Source: Chitinophagales bacterium
GTDB lineage: Bacteria; Bacteroidota; Bacteroidia; Chitinophagales; Chitinophagaceae
Length of the DNA: 64,000 nt
Assembly: GCA_017303395.1 (NCBI GenBank)
Contig: JAFLBN010000003.1
Coordinates: forward strand, 124,001 to 188,000
Direction: 5' to 3'
Part shown: piece by piece, positions 41,952 through 51,165 of the stretch
How the letters are laid out: each line of letters opens with the position of its first letter
Position numbering within the stretch: position 1 is the first letter of the stretch
The notes under the pieces: generated by a model
What the model saw: the letters and a program-made list of their open reading frames with translations, nothing else
Databases searched by the model: none
Told to the model about the DNA's origin: nothing
Translations under genes and position numbers: made by a program

Positions 41952-44192
41952 CTAGTAAATGATCACTGGCCGGGTAATAACCTGGCCCGTCCGGGAGTGC
42001 GTAAATTTGAGGAAATAGCCTCCCTTTTGCCATCCGGCGACTTGGATATCTGTTAAGCCCGGTAGGCTTGTTTTATCCAAAACTAAAATCCCTGTAGTGT
42101 TATATATTTTCAAGCTAAGCAAACCAGGGTCTGCTTCAATCAACAAATGGTCAGTAGCAGGTACCGGGTATAGCTTTATCTGACCAATCCACGCGCTAAT
42201 TTCACTTACCCCTAATATATCTGTTGTATCAATCTTAAAATTGGCATCGCTGATATCAAAAAAAATGTTGCCGCTGCCTTTTACCTTCACACGAGCCTTG
42301 TCAGTGATAATATTAGGTACATTGATTGTTTCCAAACCATCATTCGGAGTTTGTGAGGCTAACAAATAGGGATACGTATAACCGCCGTCAACCGACAGGA
42401 AAATGTCAACGTTGTTGCAATTGATAGGAGCCTGATCAGTCCCTGAAATCCCCCATGCGACATCGGCCTGACTACCAGCTTTCCATTGCGACGCAGACTG
42501 TGTGGGTGTCAAAATTGCAAATGGAGAACCTGTATTAATAACATTGATATCAACTTTATCGTCAGAAATATTAAAACAGCCTATACCATTGTAAATATCA
42601 CGAACTGTCAATATGAAACTTAAAGATCTCGAAGTGTCTGCGAGTTTTTCTCCAAGATATGATGTTGTGTTCGCAAGCAGTCGACTGAGTCTGGGAAATA
42701 TTCTGGTTGCTGTCGTGTCAGGGTTAAAAGAGCGAAAAGTAGGGCCTGTAGCTCGAGTCTGAATCCAGTTTTTACCAAAGTCTCCAAGGTTCCATTGTTC
42801 CCAACAATAAGTTAAGTCATCATGAGCTGAATCCGAAACCGCTGGAGCCGTTAATTCAAAAGGCGTCTTGAACGGGATATTGTAGGACTGCGCAATTGAA
42901 GGAACGGAAGCTGGGGTATTTCCGGAAGGCATATTTACTGCACAGGTACCGCCAGCGCCACTAATAAAGCCAGAAATCTGATCAAGGCTTCTGGTATGGA
43001 AATAAGCATCACTATTATTTTGCAGGTTATTTCCGCTACCACAGATGCCAGCATATGCCATGATTGTCGAGCCGCTTCCAGGCTCGTAAGCAGAATTAGA
43101 GGAACCATTGCCGTTACAACTGCCAGTATTAGCATTAAACGTATGACTCCCGCCAAACTGGTGGCCGATTTCATGACAGACGTAATCAACATCGAACGGG
43201 TCTCCTACTGGCCTCGGCGATCCGGTAACGCCTCTGGCTTTGGCAGAATTAATACAAACTGAACCAAGGCTTGCTATACCACCACCGCCAGTACTGAATA
43301 CATGGCCGATGTCGTAGTTAGCCGCACCGATATAATTATCGATTGTAACCTGGTTTTCACCCAACATAGTTGGACCACTTCCATTTGAATATGGATCTTT
43401 TGATCCATCGAGGAATATCAGCGTATCGTTATTAGCAATTAATTGCAACGTTATGGCTAGCTCTCTTTCATAAATACCATTTACACGGTTTATGCTTGTT
43501 ACCATTGCGCTTAAGACATCTGCCCTTGTTGCCGCTACACCGGCAGCGGCTGTTGCGTATTCTCCGGTGCAGGCTAGCGCTAAACGGTAGGTACGTTGTA
43601 TGGTACCGCTAGATCGTGCTTGTCCCAGTTGTAATGGTTGCTGACCAGTAAGGTTTTCATCCTGTTCTGCCGGTAGACTACAATATACAGTTTCTGACGG
43701 GATGGAAAGAGCGCTGGTATAATCGCGTTTATAGTAGCACATATAAAGTCCTGGATAATTACTGCCTACCGGATCTATGAAAAAACAATTTTCCCCATCG
43801 TTAATCATCGCATGAAACCCAAGGCTTGTCATATCCAATTTCACAATTACCCTTCGATTTTGAATATCTATACCTGTATAGGTTTGTATCATGGAATATT
43901 TTGCAGCAAGTTGAGCATCCATTATCAATGAGTGCCAGATGCCAAATGAGCGAAACCCACCTTTAGGATCCGGCAATGCCAGAACGGTTGCATGGTTTGG
44001 ATTATCGGACAATGCAGCAAGCAAACCTTTAAGTGCCTGTTCATCCAATTGATATAAAATATACCGACCCGGTTTACGGATAGCATCCGTTGGCAATGGT
44101 TGCTCCTGAACCTGCCAAATTTCACCATAAGCACTAAATGATAACACGAATACACATACCAGCATTACGCTGCACCGAAGGAATTTTCTCAT
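41952..44192 (-). CDS. Secreted reprolysin-like (metzincin) metalloprotease with T9SS domain
   Basis: A 746-residue secreted protein. Signal peptide (1-23), a long propeptide, and the catalytic motif HEIGHQFGGSH (residues 340-350), the zinc site of M12-type metzincins. A downstream Met-turn (STIMAYAGICG) is present. After the protease come Ig-like domains (FAILTPTQSASQWKAGSQ) and a T9SS sorting domain (IKLYPVPATDHLLIEA). Such proteases are common in Bacteroidota. It is followed by no related gene, but it adjoins the copper region. Confidence 0.88.
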   Translation of the reverse strand: MRKFLRCSVMLVCVFVLSFSAYGEIWQVQEQPLPTDAIRKPGRYILYQLDEQALKGLLAALSDNPNHATVLALPDPKGGFRSFGIWHSLIMDAQLAAKYSMIQTYTGIDIQNRRVIVKLDMTSLGFHAMINDGENCFFIDPVGSNYPGLYMCYYKRDYTSALSIPSETVYCSLPAEQDENLTGQQPLQLGQARSSGTIQRTYRLALACTGEYATAAAGVAATRADVLSAMVTSINRVNGIYERELAITLQLIANNDTLIFLDGSKDPYSNGSGPTMLGENQVTIDNYIGAANYDIGHVFSTGGGGIASLGSVCINSAKARGVTGSPRPVGDPFDVDYVCHEIGHQFGGSHTFNANTGSCNGNGSSNSAYEPGSGSTIMAYAGICGSGNNLQNNSDAYFHTRSLDQISGFISGAGGTCAVNMPSGNTPASVPSIAQSYNIPFKTPFELTAPAVSDSAHDDLTYCWEQWNLGDFGKNWIQTRATGPTFRSFNPDTTATRIFPRLSRLLANTTSYLGEKLADTSRSLSFILTVRDIYNGIGCFNISDDKVDINVINTGSPFAILTPTQSASQWKAGSQADVAWGISGTDQAPINCNNVDIFLSVDGGYTYPYLLASQTPNDGLETINVPNIITDKARVKVKGSGNIFFDISDANFKIDTTDILGVSEISAWIGQIKLYPVPATDHLLIEADPGLLSLKIYNTTGILVLDKTSLPGLTDIQVAGWQKGGYFLKFTHSRTGQVITRPVIIY

Positions 44193-44460
44193 TGATTAAA
44201 TAAAATTTGAATGGACAATGTCAATTCTGATCTAAAAACGTGGAGTGCGCGCAAATCTAAACATATCATAAAAGTTTAAGCCACAGTTAATGACTTATGG
44301 CTGATTAATGACATTACAAAAAAAAATGACAATAATATTCAGGATTAGAGTTGCCATAGATTATAGGTTATATCTTGTCGAAGTAAGATGCCTGGTTTGC
44401 TGCCACGCCAGATATGTGCAAGGCAATATCATTTGGTGTAATACGTTATATAAAAAGTTG

Positions 44461-44868
44461 ATGCGCAAAATAGCAGCTTCCATATTAGCTATATTGATGC
44501 TAGTCCTCAATTGCGGACTTTGCCTACATATGCATTTCTGCATGGGTAATATGGTGCGTATTGCCTTCACAGCAGATGAAGAAAGTGCTGTCTGCAGTCG
44601 CTGCGGCATGGGAAAAGAAGCTGAAAAAAAAGGATGCTGCGAGGATGTGCTAAAGATTGTAAAAACCGATGAAGGGAATCTTCTTCCTAGTCTGGCAGTT
44701 ATATATCCAGTGACAGATGGAATACTGCCTAAACCTGTTACTACATTTCTCCCAACGCAAAGTGCCGATTCTTACCCCGTAATTCCTGTAGCATCGCCGG
44801 TTTTCATTCCCCCCGATATCGGAGAAAGATATCCTTTGTATATTTCATTCCATTCACTGCTTATTTGA
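44461..44868 (+). CDS. HYC_CC_PP family small exported protein (copy 3)
   Basis: 135 residues when started at the ATG at 44461 (MRKIAASILAILMLVLNCGLC signal). An earlier ATG at 44308 in frame would add 51 residues without a signal and is rejected. It has CLHMHFCMGNMVR, then CSRCGMGKEAEKKGCCEDVL, and IPPDIGERYPLYISFHSL at the end. It resembles copy 1 (25685) more than copy 2. Unlike the other two it is on the plus strand, convergent with a decayed riboswitch at 44935-45055. Confidence 0.8.
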   Translation: MRKIAASILAILMLVLNCGLCLHMHFCMGNMVRIAFTADEESAVCSRCGMGKEAEKKGCCEDVLKIVKTDEGNLLPSLAVIYPVTDGILPKPVTTFLPTQSADSYPVIPVASPVFIPPDIGERYPLYISFHSLLI

Positions 44869-44934
44869 TTCAGGCGTCTTTCGGTTTTTCCGGGAATATA
44901 GATGCCACGTCAAATAAATTGTCAGGTTTTGCGT

Positions 44935-45055
44935 CCAGTAATGGGGTCTTCTGGCTTACTAACTGATGCTGCTATTCGTTATTCCCGTCCTCTTAAATAT
45001 TGGTTAGACCGATAGGCATTCTACAGCATATCGCTGCTTGATCTGATTGACGGAT
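44935..45055 (-). promoter_or_regulatory. Decayed cobalamin riboswitch (3' half), orphan
   Basis: On the minus strand AAGCCAGAAGACC (complement of 44945-44957) matches the 3' B12 box consensus AGYCMGGAGACC. Upstream are ATGCCTATCGGTC and GGACGGGAA (complement of 44982-44990), matching the conserved 'GCCACTG...CGGGAAGGC' block, and ATGCTGTAGAATGCC. The core 5' motif GGTGAAAATCC is missing or badly altered, with only TCAATCAGATCAAGCAGCG left. No cobalamin-related gene follows on that strand; the next is a HYC gene running the other way. So it looks like a relic of a lost TonB receptor operon. Confidence 0.5.
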
Positions 45056-45059
45056 CTGC

Positions 45060-45932
45060 ATGCAACTACCTCACAATAAAAAATTGCAGATGCTGCTGCC
45101 GAAAAACAGTTACGCCCGTATCGGGCGTAACCAAGTTGATATACAAATCGAATTCTGGAATGATGAATATGCGACGAGACTTAAATCCCTTGACAGTAAG
45201 GGGTATCATCAGCTTTTTGTTTTCTGCAAAGGCGGGGGAACTCATGAAATAGCATTTGTTGATCACATGATAAGGGATTGCTCATTTCATTTAATTCCAG
45301 CAGGTACACCACATATGATAAGAACTTTGCGAAAAATGAAAGGCATCGTTATCAATTGTACGGACGCATACCTAGTGCATTTAAGTCATTTTGATTTTTC
45401 AGCATTGGAAGAAGGGCCTAAACAAGATAAATATATATATGAAGCTCCTCTCACAGAATTTCAGAAATTATATGATGCTATTCTTCCCATGGCTAATGAT
45501 CTTTTAATGCAGCGCAATCAAAGTATGGTACTTAACAGGATAGCCGTGCTTCTATTAAAAATTATCAATAGTCATTATGTTACATTGACCAGCGAGAGAA
45601 ACCTCTTTGTTGCAGATTTATACAAGCAGGTTGACCGGCTTGTGGATACTAAATACAAGTATAAACCCGTGCTATCTACTATTGCTAAAGAGTTGCAAAT
45701 GGCAGAAGAGCAACTTAGTTACAGCTTGAAAATATATTTGAATAGTTCCTTATTACAATTACAACGCAAAAAAATATTAAAGACCGCAAAAGAACTTCTT
45801 TATAAAACGAAACTTGATACGGTTAGCATTTCCGATCAGTTAGGTTTTCGTAGTGAATACGAGTTCTTAAAATTTTTTCGCAAGCGTACTAATATGGGAC
45901 CAGAAGCCTACCGTATTAATCGGAAGCACTAA
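45060..45932 (+). CDS. AraC family transcription regulator
   Basis: A 290-residue cytosolic regulator: N-terminal cupin-like sensor domain (about 20-120, LFVFCKGGGTHEIAF and FHLIPAGTPHMIR) and a C-terminal AraC HTH pair (ISDQLGFRSEYEFLKFFRKR, then NMGPEAYR). The first helix-turn-helix is divergent (PVLSTIAKELQMAEEQLSY). The gene's start overlaps the edge of the riboswitch relic, which suggests that it was placed there by a rearrangement. It is in front of a methyltransferase gene, which it may control. Confidence 0.85.
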   Translation: MQLPHNKKLQMLLPKNSYARIGRNQVDIQIEFWNDEYATRLKSLDSKGYHQLFVFCKGGGTHEIAFVDHMIRDCSFHLIPAGTPHMIRTLRKMKGIVINCTDAYLVHLSHFDFSALEEGPKQDKYIYEAPLTEFQKLYDAILPMANDLLMQRNQSMVLNRIAVLLLKIINSHYVTLTSERNLFVADLYKQVDRLVDTKYKYKPVLSTIAKELQMAEEQLSYSLKIYLNSSLLQLQRKKILKTAKELLYKTKLDTVSISDQLGFRSEYEFLKFFRKRTNMGPEAYRINRKH

Positions 45933-45987
45933 ATAACGATTATATGCCACCATTACTGGCAAGTACACATACTAATACACATCTTGA

Positions 45988-46644
45988 ATGAAAGAAGAAA
46001 AATTCAATCCGGCTTTAAGGTTCCAATGGTTAACCGGTTTTTACGATCGGTTGATTTCCCTGACTTTCCCGGAAAAAAAGATCAAACAGCAACTGATTAA
46101 TCTGGTAGATCCTAAAGGTAATGAGCGATTATTAGATTTTGGTGTCGGTACAGGCACTTTATCAATAATGCTGAAACAACAATATCCTGAGATGCGGGTC
46201 TGGGGTGTTGATGTAGATGATCGTATTTTATCAATTGCGTATGAAAAAGTTCAGCACAAAGTTGAGTTGCAGCATTATGATGGTAAAAACCTTCCTTTCC
46301 CGGACGATAAATTCGACGTAGTTGTTTCATCACTCGTATTCCATCATATTCCGACTAATATGAAGGCTAAAATACTTAAAGAAATTTTCCGCGTCTTAAA
46401 ACCGGGCGGGAGGCTTTTGATTGCAGATTTTGGTAAACCAAGAACTCAATACACAAAAATAGCCTTTGCAATATTCCGTCGATTTGACGGTGAGGAGCAA
46501 ACGCGAGCGAATGCGAAAGGTATGCTTCCTTATTTCATCATGTCAGCTGGTTTTAGTGTTGTGGAAGAAGGAGAACACATCAATACAGCCTTTGGAACGA
46601 TTAGTTATATTAAGGCCGTAAAAGCTGCATCTATAGAAAAATAG
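45988..46644 (+). CDS. Class I SAM-dependent methyltransferase
   Basis: A 218-residue Rossmann-fold enzyme. Motif I is LLDFGVGTGTLSIML, motif II is VWGVDVDD, motif III is DVVVSSLVFHHI and the post-motif is RVLKPGGRLLIAD, all typical of UbiE-like small-molecule methyltransferases. The C-terminal half (SYIKAVKA) is short. The substrate is unknown. It follows the AraC gene by 55 bases and probably shares its operon. Confidence 0.88.
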   Translation: MKEEKFNPALRFQWLTGFYDRLISLTFPEKKIKQQLINLVDPKGNERLLDFGVGTGTLSIMLKQQYPEMRVWGVDVDDRILSIAYEKVQHKVELQHYDGKNLPFPDDKFDVVVSSLVFHHIPTNMKAKILKEIFRVLKPGGRLLIADFGKPRTQYTKIAFAIFRRFDGEEQTRANAKGMLPYFIMSAGFSVVEEGEHINTAFGTISYIKAVKAASIEK

Positions 46645-46679
46645 TTGCCCGTATATTTGCCCCGATATCTATATTATTT

Positions 46680-49600
46680 CTATCTAATCAGAACTAACTT
46701 TTGGTACCCAAGTGTTTCTCTAGCTTCTTCTGTCGAGATACTGATCCGATAGTAATAAACTCCTGATGGTAAAGTTATACCATTATTCCCTGTTCCGTCC
46801 CATGTTATATCCTCACTACGACTACTTGTAGCCAGGAAGCTTTTTGAAATAGATTTGACCAATGACCCCGTAGCATTGTAAATATTTATCAGGGCATTTA
46901 ACTGTTCCGATGGATGGTTATGTTCAAAAACAAAACGTGTCTGGTCCGTGAAAGGATTGGGGTAATTCATTAGCTCACGGATCTGCACTACACTGCCATC
47001 AATTACTTCAAAATTGACGCTGCCTTCGCCGGAATTATTATTTGCATCCCAGGCCTTGATACGCAAGTTATGCCAACCATTAGGCAAGTTAACTATGGGG
47101 AAAGATACATACCCTCTTTTATATGTATTCAATGCAGTCTCGTAGTAGTCATTCAGGACATATGGGTTTTTGACATCATTATCGAGAATGGCTGTTAAAT
47201 CATGCCCAACGGCATTGCCGGATACATTAATCCCTGTTTCGTCTTCCAGAATTGCAAATAAAGAAGTATTGGCACCTGTAATGCCGCCATTTCTGAATAA
47301 ACTATCATTCATATAAGGCTTTACGACAGGTGGCATATTTTCTATAACCGGATGGTCCGAATATCCGCCAAGGACTAAACTTGTATCAACGCCTGCAGCA
47401 TCCTGAGAACCGTTATCTGCATAAGAGGACAAGCGACCATTGGAATAGTAGTCATTTACATCTTTGGGCACCAGAAAAGTGTATGAAAAACGACCATTCG
47501 TTACGCTTACCTTGCCCCTATAAATAACGTTCTGCTGTAGTTTAAAATATTTATTAATGGCCGTGATCGTACGGATAGTAAGTGGTTTATCAAAGAGTGT
47601 GACATCCAGTTTGCCGTTAAATTTGTCAAGTATATTTCCTGCATTATCTCTGACACTTCCTTTTATCATATAAGCGCCTAAGGCTTTAATCGTATCTACC
47701 GGTTTTTCAAGTACCGGATCAACTACTTCATCTATCCCTATCTTGAATTCCGGAAAATCCGGTGTCAGGGCGGGATCCCCGAGCAGTGCGAATTTCCTGA
47801 AATTAATTAGTGTCCCTCTATCTGGCACGGTCAGATAAGTCTCGTTCTTTGCTATCCGCAAAGCATCACCGAACGTGTTCCAGCGGTCGTTATGCCTGAA
47901 CTGCGCATCCAGGAAACTACGATTGATTATACGATTAGCATATTGATATACTAGTTGCGTTGTTGTAAGTGCTGCTATTACACCTCCGTCCCGTTTAAGC
48001 ACCAATTGTTCACCGGCTGAAACGTATTCAGGATGATCAAACCTTCCGAAATCACACGTGGCGGTTATTATGAATGGGAGCTTATCAAAGTTTCTCCATT
48101 TACGATAATCGTCTAATGTAATAATACGTTCACCTGCCAGTACCTCTGTATTACCATGACCGTTATAGTTGATGAGAAAGGTTCCTCTGGCAACTCTGTC
48201 ATTGATTGTTTTATTAGCAGCAGGCGCACGTGCGCCTCCCGGTGTAGAAACGATCGGTGTTGCATCAAGATAGACCTTGGTGCCATTATATACGTTGCTA
48301 TTACTGAGTACTGTAGACAACATAATCTCGGCATCTTCCATATGTGGACCTGCGTTGTCCTCGTTATCGGCCACTACCATTGCAGATATACGCCATGGTC
48401 CTAAAGAAGCAGGACTTTTATAGTTCAGAATTTTAGCAACAACATCATCTGCCTCTTGCGCGGTCTTTACCGGCAGTCTGCCGACGCCGACATCGAGTGT
48501 ATTCGGTATATCCGTGTTTTCTATATCTTCATTATCATCCAGGAAGCCAAAAAAATCATCATTGCAAAAACCATTAATTAGATATTGGGATTCAGCAGAC
48601 TCGAATGTCGGGACATAGTTTGTATTGTTAGCAATTCTGTTTTTATAATCATAAGAGGCATCCCCCATTAACAACAGATAACGGGGCATATCGCCATCAT
48701 GGGTCCCCCTATCGTAAAACATTTTCACCATGTCTCTTATGGCACTGATATCCTGAGATCCTGATGAGAATTCATTATATACCTGGGTTGTCGTCAATAC
48801 GAGTACCCTGAGATTGTTACGTTGACGATGAAAGTCGGCAAGTCGATTAGCAGCGTCCCAGAACAATGGATGCGTAACAATGATGTAATCAACCTGATCT
48901 TGTCCGTAAATGTTCTGATTACCAATTATTCCCTTAAAATCCGGCAGATATAGCTGATCATCTTTGCATGCTACAAAAGTTCGAAGTTTTCCTGCATCTT
49001 GTGTAAAGGAAAATGTAGTTCCATTTAGCTGCCCTTTCATTCTTACAGGAGCCAATGCGTCTGTTATATCCCATACTTCAGTCGCATTATTGCTATTATT
49101 TAACTCATAACGGGCAACTTTTCCTAAACCAAAACTATTCTTGTCCCTGAACAATATTTGTGATCCTGTAAATGCCAACGCGCTGCGGTAATTGATTTCA
49201 ATAAAATTGAGAAACCCTTTACCGTCGGATACGCCAGGATTATACCGCAGCTCAATGTCTATTTTATTTGCTGCGACAACACTTTCTGATATTTTTTTTG
49301 CGCTAATAACAATATCATCAGAATTTTTTGCCGAAGCATCCAGTGGCACTGTATTGACCTTTGCGCCGTTTATATTTATTTCAAAATTGCTGGATGCAGG
49401 GCAAATTGCCCCTAAATATATTTTTGCATTAATTGGTGATAGCGCATTTTCAGTCGGGAAGCTAATCGTCTTGGTTAATGCTTTTCCAGGACTATTACTG
49501 AATTCCTCGCCCCACCATTGTTTACCGATTTTGCCAGGGTTAAAAATATCTTCTTCGTGCATATCAAATGCATCATATGCCGATACGTTCGTGTTTGCTG

Positions 49601-50408
49601 TTAATGATGTTTGCTGTTCATTAACACGTAGTCCTTTGCCTTGGTCGAAATTTAAAAAATAAATGGCCCGATCTTCATATAAGTGTTTTTGGTGTATAAA
49701 GCCTATGCCAGGCGTATCACTCGTCCAGGATGTTGGTCCTACGCCATAGAATAAAATATAATCCCCGGGATTAAATACGCCATCTTCCATACCTTTCAAT
49801 TCCACTGCATTTTCAGTTAAACCCAGCCTGCGGGGTATAGCATTATTTTCAGCAAGCATATTGCCTCCATTACCGAAAACACGGATATTTTCAGGTTTTA
49901 AGGACCCGGGATCAAGAGAGAAGTTCTTTTTTATAAAATCATAGTCAATTTTATAAAGACCTGTTTTGTTAATAGCTATCTGGTACCATTGTCCTTTAGC
50001 CAACGGTGATTCTGTACGTATATTTTTCGACATTGTATTATTACCTACAGCAGGTTTTTCTTTGACGTTGACTTTTAATGATCTGAGTCTTTTGCCTATG
50101 CCGGTGATTGCATCTTTGCTATAAGCCGGTATTTTCAGCAGCAGGAATGATTTTTTTCTTTCTTTGCCTATTTGCTGTATATAATGGGTGGCTATATCAG
50201 GAATAACCCCATCCGGCAAACGAATAGAATCCTGGTAGATTGTTTCTGTAATGGTTACTTGTGGCATGCTATATTCTTGCAGCCATAATTTTTTATAAAT
50301 GTAGCCTTGGTTGATATCAGCTTCAGTTACTTCATAGGATTGAGCTGACACAAATTGGATGGAAATTCCCGTCAATAGACACGTAAAGAATAATAGCTTC
50401 CTCATCAT
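46680..50408 (-). CDS. C25-family cysteine peptidase, PorU/PorU2-like T9SS sortase
   Basis: A 1242-residue secreted protein. The C25 (gingipain-type) catalytic pair is seen as the His of NYNGHGNTEVLA and the Cys of FIITATCDFGRFDHPEY. A long beta-rich N-terminal region precedes it and a FlgD-like/T9SS sorting domain ends it (LMNYPNPFTDQTRFVF; LPSGVYYYRISI). The size and layout fit the PorU2 family rather than classic PorU, because classic PorU has no sorting domain of this kind. It should process or attach T9SS cargo at the surface, and so supports the many T9SS proteins in the window. Confidence 0.8.
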   Translation of the reverse strand: MMRKLLFFTCLLTGISIQFVSAQSYEVTEADINQGYIYKKLWLQEYSMPQVTITETIYQDSIRLPDGVIPDIATHYIQQIGKERKKSFLLLKIPAYSKDAITGIGKRLRSLKVNVKEKPAVGNNTMSKNIRTESPLAKGQWYQIAINKTGLYKIDYDFIKKNFSLDPGSLKPENIRVFGNGGNMLAENNAIPRRLGLTENAVELKGMEDGVFNPGDYILFYGVGPTSWTSDTPGIGFIHQKHLYEDRAIYFLNFDQGKGLRVNEQQTSLTANTNVSAYDAFDMHEEDIFNPGKIGKQWWGEEFSNSPGKALTKTISFPTENALSPINAKIYLGAICPASSNFEININGAKVNTVPLDASAKNSDDIVISAKKISESVVAANKIDIELRYNPGVSDGKGFLNFIEINYRSALAFTGSQILFRDKNSFGLGKVARYELNNSNNATEVWDITDALAPVRMKGQLNGTTFSFTQDAGKLRTFVACKDDQLYLPDFKGIIGNQNIYGQDQVDYIIVTHPLFWDAANRLADFHRQRNNLRVLVLTTTQVYNEFSSGSQDISAIRDMVKMFYDRGTHDGDMPRYLLLMGDASYDYKNRIANNTNYVPTFESAESQYLINGFCNDDFFGFLDDNEDIENTDIPNTLDVGVGRLPVKTAQEADDVVAKILNYKSPASLGPWRISAMVVADNEDNAGPHMEDAEIMLSTVLSNSNVYNGTKVYLDATPIVSTPGGARAPAANKTINDRVARGTFLINYNGHGNTEVLAGERIITLDDYRKWRNFDKLPFIITATCDFGRFDHPEYVSAGEQLVLKRDGGVIAALTTTQLVYQYANRIINRSFLDAQFRHNDRWNTFGDALRIAKNETYLTVPDRGTLINFRKFALLGDPALTPDFPEFKIGIDEVVDPVLEKPVDTIKALGAYMIKGSVRDNAGNILDKFNGKLDVTLFDKPLTIRTITAINKYFKLQQNVIYRGKVSVTNGRFSYTFLVPKDVNDYYSNGRLSSYADNGSQDAAGVDTSLVLGGYSDHPVIENMPPVVKPYMNDSLFRNGGITGANTSLFAILEDETGINVSGNAVGHDLTAILDNDVKNPYVLNDYYETALNTYKRGYVSFPIVNLPNGWHNLRIKAWDANNNSGEGSVNFEVIDGSVVQIRELMNYPNPFTDQTRFVFEHNHPSEQLNALINIYNATGSLVKSISKSFLATSSRSEDITWDGTGNNGITLPSGVYYYRISISTEEARETLGYQKLVLIR

Positions 50409-50799
50409 AATTATTAGTTATTCTAAAGCGGGGTGCAATACAAAATAACGCAGATCAGAAGGTAATTGATGTCAACTCTACATCTTATTGCACATTGATG
50501 ACATTTTAGAAAAAAATAATAATTATTATATCATTTCTGCATAATGGCAGAAAAATCCCGTTGTTTTACATGACTGTTTGCTAGTACAGTCGAAGTTTCA
50601 GGCAATGAAAACAAATATGTTTCATAGAGGCTGAATTTGCTATTGTTGTTGGATTTTTTTTAGTAGTGTTGAAAAAGCCGGGAGACAGGTTATGAAGAGC
50701 ACGAGGGGGTGCGGGTATCTTCAATCCTCTCCCGGACTTTACACCAATCAGCTAGATTATAACTAGAATCTGAAACGGACAAGTCTTTTTTGCTTTTTT
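50409..50799. other. Non-coding stretch with a nested hairpin at 50678-50735
   Basis: No gene is seen here. On the minus strand CCGGGAGA (complement of 50728-50735) pairs with TCTCCCGG (complement of 50678-50685), with inner pairs TGAAGA/TCTTCA and GCAC/GTGC, and a short run CTTTTTC follows the outer stem. It could be a terminator for the gene at 50800 or a structured RNA. I found no further feature. Confidence 0.4.
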
Positions 50800-51165
50800 C
50801 TAAGCGAGTGAGTCTCTGATAATGTTATAAAAAATTTCAAGCTCATCTTCCGTTAAATCCTCTACATCCACCAAACGATTGCTTGGTCCTTTAAAGAAGC
50901 GATTAACACATTCAGTTTCAGGTGTAACGCTCTTGAATCTTTGTTTTGTGTCCGTTGGATTAAAAAACCCACAAGAAAAGTTATGATTGTTATCCCTATA
51001 TTGATAACGAGCTGCCAGGTATCTGAAAAATGGGAAGTAGGCCCAGTTAATATCCATATTAAAATAGATAACGCTATTATGAAAACAAGCGTTGTTCGGT
51101 GAATTAGGTAGTCTTCTGAGCTATTCTTTCAAAAATATGCAGTTTATTATTGGACGATTTTTCAT
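50800..51165 (-). pseudogene. Low-affinity iron permease family protein, frameshifted
   Basis: The gene lies on the minus strand directly after the stop of the D-lactate dehydrogenase gene. Translating in three frames gives LHIFERIAQKTT, then FIIALSILIWILTGP, DTWQLVINIGITIITFL and LIQRTQNKDSRALHLKLN, and last NRLVDVEDLTEDELEIF. This is the order of the low-affinity iron permease family (two TM helices, then the conserved QxTQN and DLTEDEL motifs). Three single-base losses explain the frames: A5 at 51158-51162 should be A6, one base is lost near 51110, and A3 at 50890-50892 should be A4. Confidence 0.75.

Noticed and set aside
41709..42056. Plus-strand frame of 115 codons
   Set aside because: It is antisense to the end of the T9SS metalloprotease and to the small membrane protein, with no recognisable features.
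44308..44460. Upstream extension of the third HYC gene
   Set aside because: It would place 51 residues before the signal peptide; the ATG at 44461 gives the same layout as the other two copies.
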